Assembly (NCBI GenBank): GCA_040377825.1
Contig: JBEINZ010000017.1
Span: 1-24,960 of the forward strand
Length of the DNA stretch: 24,960 bases
Origin: JBEINZ01 sp040377825
GTDB taxonomy: Bacteria > Pseudomonadota > Alphaproteobacteria > Rhizobiales > Ancalomicrobiaceae
Reading direction: 5' to 3'
Positions 7,270-14,852 of this stretch are shown in pieces (the first letter of the stretch is position 1; the number at the start of each line of letters is the position of its first letter). The notes under the pieces were generated by a model. The model was not told where the DNA came from. It saw only the letters and a program-made list of their open reading frames with translations, and ran no database searches. The translations under genes and the position numbers were made by a program.

Positions 7270-8658
7270 ATGAAGGTCCGTACAGCCCTATCGCGAGTTT
7301 CGTTGATTGCGTTGCTTGTTTCCGGTCTCGGCGCCTGCGCAACAATCGATATCGCTCCCGCCAACCGGCCAACAGTGCTGCCCGCCATAACGCAGTCCAA
7401 TACGGTTGGCGGCGACGATACGCTGCGCACGACGATCGTGGGACTTGCGTTTTCCGGCGGCGGCATGCGGGCTTCGGCCTTCTCCTATGGCGTGCTGCGC
7501 GGGCTGGACAAGGTGCGCGTTGCCGGCGGTGGCTCGATGTTCGACCAAGTCCGCTTCGTGTCCGGCGTGTCCGGCGGTTCGGTCACCGCGGCCTATCTGG
7601 GGCTGAACGGCCGCGGGATCATGAAGGATTACGAGCAGCGCTTCCTCTACCGAAACGCCGAGGAAGCCTTGCGAACCGAGGTTTACTCGGTCGAAAACAT
7701 CGGCCGTGCCCTCGACGGCGGCGTCAACGACAGATCCGGCTTGCCGGCTTGGCTGAAGCGTAACGTCTTCGGCGATGCGACCTTTCGCGATTTCAATCGG
7801 CCGGGTCGACCGACGGTCTGGATCAACGCGTCCGACATCTCGCAGAAAACGCCGTTCATTTTTGAGCCGGTGACTTTCGGGGCGATCTGCTCGGACCTTT
7901 ATACCTATCCGATCGCGGAAGCCGTAGCTGCCTCGGCCGCCGTCCCGATCGTCTTCAAGCCGGTGGTTGTAAAGTCCTATGCCGACAAATGCGGCTTTCA
8001 GCTTCCCAGCCATTTTGAGGATCTCGCCAAGCGGCGCGACACCTCGCCAAACTTGAGATCCTATCTCAACGCCTTAAAGCGCTACCGCGACGTGAAACAG
8101 GTCGGCTTCGTCAAACTGCTCGACGGCGGATTGACCGACAATTGGGGATTGGCGGGCATCAACGTCGCCATCGCCTCGGCTCCGGAGCCCTTCAAGCCTC
8201 TGACCCGCGAGGATGCCGTTTCCTTGGAACGCTTCATCTTCGTTGTCGTCGACAGCGGACGCACTTTGTCCGGCGATTGGTCGCAGACCTTGGAAGGCCC
8301 GACCGGCTCGGACCTTCTGGAGGCGGTCACTGGAACCGCGGTCGATTCCGCGGTGCGCAATTCGTTCGAGGTCCTGCGCCTCCAGATGCAAGCCTGGGAG
8401 GAACGGCTGAAGACTTGGCGCTGCGCGCTCGCTCCCGAGGACGTCGAACGCATTCGAGGCTCGGTCGAAGGCTGGGACTGCCGCAAGATCGAGGTCGTCC
8501 TCGACCGCGTATCCTTCGAGGACCTCGACCCCGCCGTCCAACAACGCCTCGACAAAATCCCAACACGCTTCACCCTTGCGCCGGAGGAGGTGAAGCTTGC
8601 CATCGACTCCGGCGAGGCCGCCGCCCTGACAGTCCTCTCGAGCCGCGCCGGCCAATAA
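7270..8658 (+). CDS. Patatin-like phospholipase, predicted lipoprotein
   Basis: A 462-residue patatin-fold serine hydrolase, expected to act on phospholipid or lipid acyl esters at the cell envelope. Residues 1-22 form a lipoprotein signal peptide ending in the lipobox LGAC, with C23 as the probable lipidated residue. The catalytic parts are intact. The oxyanion glycines lie in FSGGGMR (61-67), the nucleophile S101 in GVSGGS, and the dyad aspartate D285 in LLDGGLTDN. The C-terminal region (about 340-462) has no domain I recognise. A GAGAGGGTC directly before the ATG supports the start. It stands alone on the plus strand, between the divergent DUF2336 gene and a gene-free stretch with IS remnants. 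Bacterial patatins range from toxins to housekeeping lipases. With no secretion genes nearby, I favour an envelope lipid hydrolase. Confidence 0.9.
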   Translation: MKVRTALSRVSLIALLVSGLGACATIDIAPANRPTVLPAITQSNTVGGDDTLRTTIVGLAFSGGGMRASAFSYGVLRGLDKVRVAGGGSMFDQVRFVSGVSGGSVTAAYLGLNGRGIMKDYEQRFLYRNAEEALRTEVYSVENIGRALDGGVNDRSGLPAWLKRNVFGDATFRDFNRPGRPTVWINASDISQKTPFIFEPVTFGAICSDLYTYPIAEAVAASAAVPIVFKPVVVKSYADKCGFQLPSHFEDLAKRRDTSPNLRSYLNALKRYRDVKQVGFVKLLDGGLTDNWGLAGINVAIASAPEPFKPLTREDAVSLERFIFVVVDSGRTLSGDWSQTLEGPTGSDLLEAVTGTAVDSAVRNSFEVLRLQMQAWEERLKTWRCALAPEDVERIRGSVEGWDCRKIEVVLDRVSFEDLDPAVQQRLDKIPTRFTLAPEEVKLAIDSGEAAALTVLSSRAGQ

Positions 8659-8727
8659 CAACGTTAGGCGCCGCGTTTTAGCTAACCTTATTGGCGAAAC
8701 CCTCGGCTTGCCCCCCATCTCCCTCAA

Positions 8728-8743
8728 GGATTCCTCTACGAAA
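8728..8743. repeat. Solo IS5-like terminal repeat
   Basis: GGATTCCTCTACGAAA matches the inward-read right end of the IS5 element at 1-1233 (reverse complement of 1218-1233) at 15 of 16 positions, and its left end at 13 of 16. It is preceded by CCCTCAA, resembling the bases just outside the element at 1234-1240. No transposase or second end accompanies it. It could be a scar of an excised or deleted relative, or part of the host repeat. Confidence 0.5.
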
Positions 8744-8810
8744 AAAGGAGTGCAGCGCTGTCGGCACGACGAGACAATCAACGCCACACCCAATAATCCA
8801 TCGCCTCCAT

Positions 8811-8830
8811 CGCCTTCTCCCCTTGAGGGG
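8811..8830. repeat. Short palindromic intergenic repeat
   Basis: CGCCTTCTCCCCTTGAGGGG holds a compact inverted repeat (CCCCT / AGGGG). Bases 8811-8828, read on the minus strand, match 1232-1249 at all 18 positions. This looks like a dispersed palindromic element. The copy at 1232 is cut by the IS5 right end, which suggests it serves as an insertion target. Confidence 0.6.
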
Positions 8831-8980
8831 TGTTCAGACCGTAGAGATAGGTAACAGGCGTTCGGAGAGAGAGGTAACACTTGGAGCCTGACCTTGGAGG
8901 GTTTGGCGATGCCATGGGGAGCCGTTTCCGCGATGGATTTGAGGTTGTGGAGTCGATTGTCTCCTCGCGCTGACAATGCT
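8831..8980 (+). mobile_element. Remnant of the left end of an IS481-type element
   Basis: The segment begins TGTTCAGACCG, in the style of IS481 ends that start with TGT. It continues through a purine-rich leader with a CTTGGAGGG ribosome-binding site to ATG 8909. The codons from there read MPWGAVSAMDLRLWSRLSPR. Alphaproteobacterial IS481 transposases commonly start MPW followed by a similar SxMxxRLR pattern. After about 15 residues the resemblance ends, and the M23 gene stop follows at 9006 on the other strand. No catalytic domain remains. The identification is from memory of family starts, so it is moderately confident only. Confidence 0.5.
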
Positions 8981-9005
8981 GGAAATCTCTTTCGCAGCTT
9001 GATCC

Positions 9006-10001
9006 TTACGGCTCCATCACGACATCAAAGCGCCGCTCGGCGATGGTGTTGCCGGCGCGGCGCACCGTGATCGTGGCGGTGTAACGGCCCGCCGTCCAGC
9101 CTGACGCCGGCTTCTTCTTGCCGGCGAAAAGCAAGAACTGCGCCTTTGATCGGTCGGTCGGATCGAGCGTCTGCGTGACAAACACGCCTCCCGAGGGATC
9201 GCGGATTTCGATCGATTGTACATCGCCCGCGGCGAGGCCGACCACGCGGGCATAGGCAACGAGCGCCGGCATGGCCCGCTCCGCTCGCCAGTCGAGGAGG
9301 CGGCCGGATTCCACGTCGGCTTGGGTCACCGGGCCCGCATTGAAGCCCCAATTCAGCACGGCCGGCAGGCGGTAGCCGGCTTTGTCCGCTGCCTCGCGCG
9401 TCCAAAGCGCGTCTCGCGCCACGCCGCAGGCGGCAGCCGGATCCGGTGCGAAGGGGTCGATCGACTTGCCGTTTCGCCGCACGGACAAATGGACATGCGG
9501 GAACTCGGTCTGGCCGGACAGCCCGACTTGCCCGAGCCTGTCGCCGGCTTTCACCACCTGACCGGTCCGCGCGACGACGGAGCCCTTCTTCAGGTGGCAG
9601 TATTGCGTCTCGTAGCCGTCGGGATGCACCAGCACGACGCCGTTACCGCATTCCCGGCCCGCGAGTTCGCCGGGCTTTTTTCCGGCAAGGCCGACATCGT
9701 CCATCCCATCGCGCCAGCCGCGCACCGTGCCATCGAGCACCGCGATGACATCGACCCCGCGCGCCACGTCGGCCATCGTCGGAACACGAAAATCCGTTCC
9801 GTCGTGCCCGTCATAGGTCGCTGCGCCGCAGGCATAGTCGCGGGTGCCAGGACCCGGATCGCGGTCGACATGGTTTTGTATAATGCAACCGACCTCGCGG
9901 TCGCAGGCGATCGGCAAGCCGAGGCGTGGCGGCTCTTGGGCGAGCGTTGCACCGCCGCCGAAACCGAGAAAGGCGATGAACACTGTTGCCGAAACCCGCA
10001 T
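9006..10001 (-). CDS. Exported M23 (LytM-type) zinc metallopeptidase
   Basis: A periplasmic peptidoglycan-endopeptidase-type protein of 331 residues from ATG 10001. The first 21 residues are a signal peptide (hydrophobic FIAFLGFGGG, probable cleavage after ATLA). AAAGG lies about nine bases before this ATG; the in-frame ATG 10019 would place charged residues before it. The zinc ligands of active M23 enzymes are all present: H66 and D70 in HDGTD, H136 in YCHL, and H169/H171 in HVH. The LytM core spans about 60-185. The C-terminal part (about 230-331) is beta-rich and Ig-like in character, without a name I can give. The catalytic half has six cysteines (33, 39, 58, 118, 135, 192), suggesting disulfides. 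It lies about 80 bases after rfbD on the same strand and may be co-transcribed with rfbBD. Whether it cuts cell wall or another protein is not visible. Confidence 0.88.
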   Translation of the reverse strand: MRVSATVFIAFLGFGGGATLAQEPPRLGLPIACDREVGCIIQNHVDRDPGPGTRDYACGAATYDGHDGTDFRVPTMADVARGVDVIAVLDGTVRGWRDGMDDVGLAGKKPGELAGRECGNGVVLVHPDGYETQYCHLKKGSVVARTGQVVKAGDRLGQVGLSGQTEFPHVHLSVRRNGKSIDPFAPDPAAACGVARDALWTREAADKAGYRLPAVLNWGFNAGPVTQADVESGRLLDWRAERAMPALVAYARVVGLAAGDVQSIEIRDPSGGVFVTQTLDPTDRSKAQFLLFAGKKKPASGWTAGRYTATITVRRAGNTIAERRFDVVMEP

Positions 10002-10078
10002 GACATCGTGCCTTTCCATGCCCGCTCAACCGAAATGTGAGCACAGACAAAACAGCGCGTCCAGCGGGCGCGTGGCTT

Positions 10079-11008
10079 TCACGGCCGCGGCACGAGGCGC
10101 GCGATCACGGCCGTTAGGCTGTCCTCCCATGCCGGCAGGCGAATGCCGAAAGTGGCGGCGAGCTTCGCGGTGTCGAGGCGGGAATTGGCCGGTCGGTGCG
10201 CGGGCGTCGGGAAGTCGGCGGTCGCGATCGGTTCGACGGGCACGACGCGGTGTCCGAGGGCGCCGGCTTCCGCCATGATCGTCCGGGCAAAGCCGCACCA
10301 CGTCGTCTCGCCGGTCCCGGCGAGATGATAGACCCCGCCGAGCGGCACGGACGGCTGGTCGGCCAATCGGGCCGCGATGGTCAGGATCGCGTCGGCGATA
10401 TCGAGCGCGGATGTCGGGTTGCCGATCTGGTCGTCGACGACGCGCAAGACTTCGCGCTCCGACGCAAGCCGCAGCATCGTGCGCACGAAATTCTGCCCGA
10501 ATGGGCTGTAGACCCAGGCCGTGCGCAGCACCAATGCGCCGGGGTGGGCCGCCAAGACCGCCAGTTCGCCCTCAAGCTTGGAGCGGCCATAGACGCCGAT
10601 CGGACCAGTCGGATCGGTTTCAAGATAAGGCGTCGACTTCGAGCCGTCGTAGACGTAGTCGGTCGAGAGATGGACAAAGGGAACCCGAAGCCGCGCTGCC
10701 TCCGCCGCCAGTCGGCCGGCGCCGTCGCGGTTAAGCGCGAAGGCGGCATCCGGCTCGCTTTCCGCGCGGTCGACGGCCGTGTAGGCGGCGGCATCAACGA
10801 CCACGTCGGGCCGGGCGGCCTCGATCAGCTCGCCGAGGCCACTGCCGGTTGACAGATCCAATGACGGACGGCCGATCGCCACGAGATCGATGCGTGATCC
10901 CGCGCCCGCTCCGCTCGTTCGCGTGACCGCTCCGCTCTTTCGCGCGCTGGCACGCTCGACGAGTGCGGTGGCGACCTGGCCGGTCGAACCGGCGACGAAA
11001 ATCCTCAT
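10079..11008 (-). CDS. rfbD: dTDP-4-dehydrorhamnose reductase
   Basis: The last enzyme of dTDP-L-rhamnose synthesis, reducing dTDP-4-keto-L-rhamnose with NAD(P)H. The 309 residues form a short-chain dehydrogenase fold. The nucleotide motif is GSTGQVA (7-13), the serine/threonine segment HLSTDYVYDG (113-122) and the catalytic pair Y140/K144 (YGRSK). VDAAAYTAVDRAE (71-83) is a strong RfbD signature. It begins only three bases after the rfbB stop, so the two form an operon. A serine, glycine and alanine-rich insert near residues 22-40, after the first helix, is slightly longer than usual. rfbA and rfbC, needed for the same pathway, are not in this window. The protein is expected to be cytoplasmic. 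Confidence 0.96.
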   Translation of the reverse strand: MRIFVAGSTGQVATALVERASARKSGAVTRTSGAGAGSRIDLVAIGRPSLDLSTGSGLGELIEAARPDVVVDAAAYTAVDRAESEPDAAFALNRDGAGRLAAEAARLRVPFVHLSTDYVYDGSKSTPYLETDPTGPIGVYGRSKLEGELAVLAAHPGALVLRTAWVYSPFGQNFVRTMLRLASEREVLRVVDDQIGNPTSALDIADAILTIAARLADQPSVPLGGVYHLAGTGETTWCGFARTIMAEAGALGHRVVPVEPIATADFPTPAHRPANSRLDTAKLAATFGIRLPAWEDSLTAVIARLVPRP

Positions 11009-11011
11009 GGT

Positions 11012-12079
<1,068 letters not shown>

Positions 12080-12232
12080 CAGTCTATTCTCTCTTTGCAC
12101 AATCGAGTTGCGGACGAAGGATAGAAACAAGAATGCAAGTTCAGGCAAGCGGTTTCATGTGGCCGTGTTGTGACGGGTTGCCGGACCCTATTGCCGGCGA
12201 AGTTTTCGCTGGACCATCCGAAGTTCGTCGAA

Positions 12233-12246
12233 CTGCCATATGGCAG
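12233..12246. promoter_or_regulatory. Perfect 14-base palindrome, candidate operator
   Basis: CTGCCATATGGCAG is its own reverse complement. It sits near the middle of the rfbB-ugd divergent region, where a dimeric repressor or activator could act on both promoters. The protein that might bind it is unknown and no regulator gene is adjacent. Confidence 0.45.
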
Positions 12247-12383
12247 GATCAAAATAGCTGAGTCGGACTTCGCCGAAGGGGTTGTCGGCAGGCTAGGCCG
12301 TGAACGAGTGTTCGGTTGGCGCGGGTGCTGGTTTGCGACGGATCGCGGGTAAATCCAAGTGTGTCCGTTCTACAAGGGTCAGG

Positions 12384-12420
12384 GATGGTTCACCTGCTGT
12401 ATAAACCATCTATTGGTTTT
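12384..12420 (+). promoter_or_regulatory. Overlapping hairpins upstream of ugd, attenuator-like
   Basis: GATGGTT (12384-12390) can pair with AACCATC (12404-12410). Alternatively AAACCA (12403-12408) can pair with TGGTTT (12414-12419), a stem that ends in a run of six T (12417-12422). The two pairings exclude each other, as in antiterminator/terminator pairs. The second stem is short and AT-rich, so termination would be weak. A protein-binding dyad is an equal alternative. Confidence 0.3.
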
Positions 12421-12478
12421 TTGAATTTGTCATCCGCCGCTCGTGTCGCCTGCCTGGGCGGTCAAAAAGGATACGAAA

Positions 12479-13807
12479 ATGCGCATCGCGATGGTTGGTT
12501 CTGGCTATGTCGGGCTCGTGTCCGGCGCCTGCTTGGCGGATTTCGGACATTCGGTCATCTGCGTCGACAAGGATCACGCAAAGATCGAGGCCCTGCGTGG
12601 CGGCGATGTGGTGATCTATGAACCAGGATTGCCCGAACTCGTCGCGGCGAACGTAAAGTCCGGACGACTGTCCTTCTCGTCTGAACTCGCGGAGGCCGTG
12701 CGCGACGCCGATGTTGTGTTCATCGCGGTCGGAACCCCGTCGCGGCGTGGCGACGGCTATGCCGATCTTTCCTATGTCTATGCGGCAGCCCAAGAAATCG
12801 CCGGGGCGCTTAGTGGCTTCACGGTTATTGTGACAAAGTCCACGGTGCCGGTGGGAACGGGCGACGAAGTTGAGCGGCTGATCCGCCTAGCGCGGCCGGA
12901 CGCGTCGTTCGCCGTCGTGTCCAACCCGGAATTCCTGCGCGAGGGTGCGGCGATCGCCGATTTCAAGCGACCGGACCGCATCGTCATCGGCACGGAGGAC
13001 GAGGGCGCGCAGGCCGTCATGCGCGAGGTCTATCGGCCGCTTTATCTCAACAAGGCGCCCTTGGTGTTCACCACGCGGCGAACCTCTGAGTTGATTAAAT
13101 ATGCCGGCAACGCCTTCCTCGCGATGAAGATCACCTTCATCAACGAGATCGCGGATCTCTGCGAGAAGGTCGGTGCGGATGTGCAGGATGTGGCTTGGGG
13201 CATCGGGCTCGACAAGCGGATCGGCTCGAAGTTCCTGCACGCTGGTCCGGGCTATGGTGGCTCGTGCTTTCCGAAGGACACGATCGCGTTGGTGAAGACC
13301 GCGCAGGATTCCGGCACGCCCTTGAGGTTGATCGAGACGACGGTTGCGATCAACGATCAGCGCAAGCGCTCCATGGCGCGCAAGGTGATCGCGGCTTGCG
13401 GCGGCGACGTGCGCGGCAAATCGATCGCGGTGCTCGGGCTGACGTTCAAGCCGAACACCGACGATATGCGCGACGCGCCATCGATCAGCCTGATCCAGGC
13501 CTTGCAGGATCGCGGCGCGGCAATCCGGGTGTACGATCCGGAGGGCATGAAGCAAGCCCGCGAAGTGATCGACAACGTGGATTGGACAACCGGCCCCTAC
13601 GACGCCGTCACGGGAGCGGACGGCGTGGTGATCGTGACTGAATGGGACGAGTTCCGCGCGCTCGATCTCGGCAAGATGCGCAAAGCCATGAAGGTTCCGA
13701 TCCTCGTCGATTTGCGAAATATCTATTCGCGTGACCAAATCGAGCGGAACGGCTTCACCTATGTGTCGGTTGGTCGACCCGGACAGGATATCGTGGCCGG
13801 GAACTGA
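12479..13807 (+). CDS. ugd: UDP-glucose 6-dehydrogenase
   Basis: It oxidises UDP-glucose to UDP-glucuronate in two NAD+-dependent steps. ATG 12479, with AAAAGG eight bases upstream, gives 442 residues starting MRIAMVGSGYVGLVSG; an upstream ATG (12443) adds 12 unlikely residues. Motifs are the Rossmann GSGYVG (7-12), FIAVGTP (81-87), STVPVGT (121-127), NPEFLREG (149-156), K207 in ELIKYAGN, and the catalytic C263 in GPGYGGSCFPKD. The C-terminal NAD-fold repeat has VLGLTFKPNTDDMRDAPS (read in two parts: VLGLTFKPNT, DDMRDAPS). It is the first plus-strand gene of the sugar cluster. Its stop lies nine bases before the epimerase gene, whose ribosome-binding site overlaps the ugd stop. The product would feed that epimerase. 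Confidence 0.97.
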   Translation: MRIAMVGSGYVGLVSGACLADFGHSVICVDKDHAKIEALRGGDVVIYEPGLPELVAANVKSGRLSFSSELAEAVRDADVVFIAVGTPSRRGDGYADLSYVYAAAQEIAGALSGFTVIVTKSTVPVGTGDEVERLIRLARPDASFAVVSNPEFLREGAAIADFKRPDRIVIGTEDEGAQAVMREVYRPLYLNKAPLVFTTRRTSELIKYAGNAFLAMKITFINEIADLCEKVGADVQDVAWGIGLDKRIGSKFLHAGPGYGGSCFPKDTIALVKTAQDSGTPLRLIETTVAINDQRKRSMARKVIAACGGDVRGKSIAVLGLTFKPNTDDMRDAPSISLIQALQDRGAAIRVYDPEGMKQAREVIDNVDWTTGPYDAVTGADGVVIVTEWDEFRALDLGKMRKAMKVPILVDLRNIYSRDQIERNGFTYVSVGRPGQDIVAGN

Positions 13808-13816
13808 GGACCGGCC

Positions 13817-14824
13817 ATGCGCGTGTTCGTAACAGGTACCGCCGGGTTTATCGGCTTCCATCTGGCGCGACGCCTGTTGGAGCGCGGCGACCGGGTGACC
13901 GGTTATGATGGGATGACGCCCTATTACGACGTCTCGCTGAAGCAACGCCGCGCCGCGATCCTCGCCAGCCATCCGAACTTTCAGGCCCAGGTTGGAATGC
14001 TGGAGGATGATGCGCGGCTCTCGGCGGCGGCCGATGCGGCCGCGCCGGACGTGATCGTGCATCTCGCCGCGCAAGCCGGGGTGCGATACAGCCTGGACAA
14101 CCCGCGCGCCTATGCGGATGCGAATTTTACCGGCTCATTCAACATTCTGGAAGCCGCGCGGCGGCACACTGTTGGCCATCTGATCCTGGCCTCGACCAGT
14201 TCGATCTACGGCGCGGCGGCTCAAGTGCCGTTCCGCGAGACGGACCGGGCCGATTATCCGTTGACCGTCTATGCTGCCACCAAAAAGGCGATGGAGACGA
14301 CCGCCCACGCCTATGCCCACCTGCATGACCTCCCGACGACGGCGATCCGGTTCTTTACGGTCTATGGTCCCTGGGGCCGGCCCGACATGGCGCTCTTCAA
14401 GTTTGTTGCGCTTGCGATGCGCGGCGAGCCGATCGAGATCTACGGTGAAGGCCGGATGGAGCGCGATTTCACCTATGTTGACGATCTCGTCGAGGCGATC
14501 GTGCGGCTGATCGATCGGCCGCCGGTCAAGGGCGCGCCTGTCGCGGTCGAGGGCGGGCAGGATAGTCTCTCTCCGGTCGCGCCGTTTCGGGTCGTCAATA
14601 TCGGTGGCGGGGCGCCGGTCGGGCTTCTGCCCTTCGTCGACACGATCGAGCGGCATCTCGGCATCCCGCTCCGGCGCGTCATGTTGCCGATGCAGCCCGG
14701 CGACGTGCCGCGCACCTATGCCGCGACGGGGCTTCTGAAGGCGTTGACGGGCGTCATCCCGACGACCGATATCGACACGGGCGTGAAGGCCTTTATCGAT
14801 TGGTACCGCCTGAACTACAACTGA
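13817..14824 (+). CDS. NAD-dependent epimerase, probable UDP-glucuronate 4-epimerase
   Basis: An extended SDR of 335 residues resembling the CapI/GAE group, which converts UDP-glucuronate to UDP-galacturonate. Motifs are GTAGFIGFHLA (7-17), YDGMTPYYDVSLKQRR (30-45), which is the group-typical segment after the second strand, and HLAAQAGVRYSLDNP (82-96). The catalytic part has STSSIYG (126-132) with YAATK (Y152, K156), then TVYGPWGRPDMA. These segments separate it from GalE and from RfbB. GAGGA, overlapping the ugd stop, is a good ribosome-binding site. The close link to ugd, which makes UDP-glucuronate, supports the substrate assignment. Exact specificity (glucuronate against related UDP-sugars) is inferred. 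Confidence 0.92.
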   Translation: MRVFVTGTAGFIGFHLARRLLERGDRVTGYDGMTPYYDVSLKQRRAAILASHPNFQAQVGMLEDDARLSAAADAAAPDVIVHLAAQAGVRYSLDNPRAYADANFTGSFNILEAARRHTVGHLILASTSSIYGAAAQVPFRETDRADYPLTVYAATKKAMETTAHAYAHLHDLPTTAIRFFTVYGPWGRPDMALFKFVALAMRGEPIEIYGEGRMERDFTYVDDLVEAIVRLIDRPPVKGAPVAVEGGQDSLSPVAPFRVVNIGGGAPVGLLPFVDTIERHLGIPLRRVMLPMQPGDVPRTYAATGLLKALTGVIPTTDIDTGVKAFIDWYRLNYN

Positions 14825-14852
14825 CCCGCCCCGTTTCCCCATTATTTGGAAA

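Larger units (their letters stand above)
8659..9005. other. Gene-free stretch holding IS debris and palindromic repeats
   Basis: These 347 bases between convergent genes hold no credible gene. They contain a solo IS5-like terminal repeat (8728-8743), a palindromic repeat (8811-8830) shared with the right border of the IS5 element, and what looks like the left end and first codons of an IS481-type element (8831 to about 8980). It resembles a site that has taken repeated insertions and deletions without harming the flanking genes. Confidence 0.6.
12080..12478. promoter_or_regulatory. Divergent control region between rfbB and ugd
   Basis: These 399 bases carry no credible gene; a 60-codon GTG frame at 12170-12352 has no recognisable features. 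The region must hold promoters for both the rfbBD and ugd transcripts, but I cannot name -35/-10 boxes with confidence. Two structures stand out: a perfect 14-base palindrome at 12233-12246, and overlapping hairpins at 12384-12420 just upstream of ugd. Confidence 0.6.

Noticed and set aside
8691..8891. A 66-codon frame in the gene-free stretch after the patatin gene
   Set aside because: It runs through IS debris and palindromic repeats, and its translation is low in information.
12170..12352. A 60-codon GTG frame in the rfbB-ugd spacer
   Set aside because: There is no good ribosome-binding site and no recognisable motif, and it overlaps the 14-base palindrome. It cannot be told from chance.
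12887..14074. A 395-codon minus-strand frame opposite ugd and the epimerase gene
   Set aside because: It spans two well-supported genes antisense and reads as charged, histidine- and arginine-rich shadow sequence.
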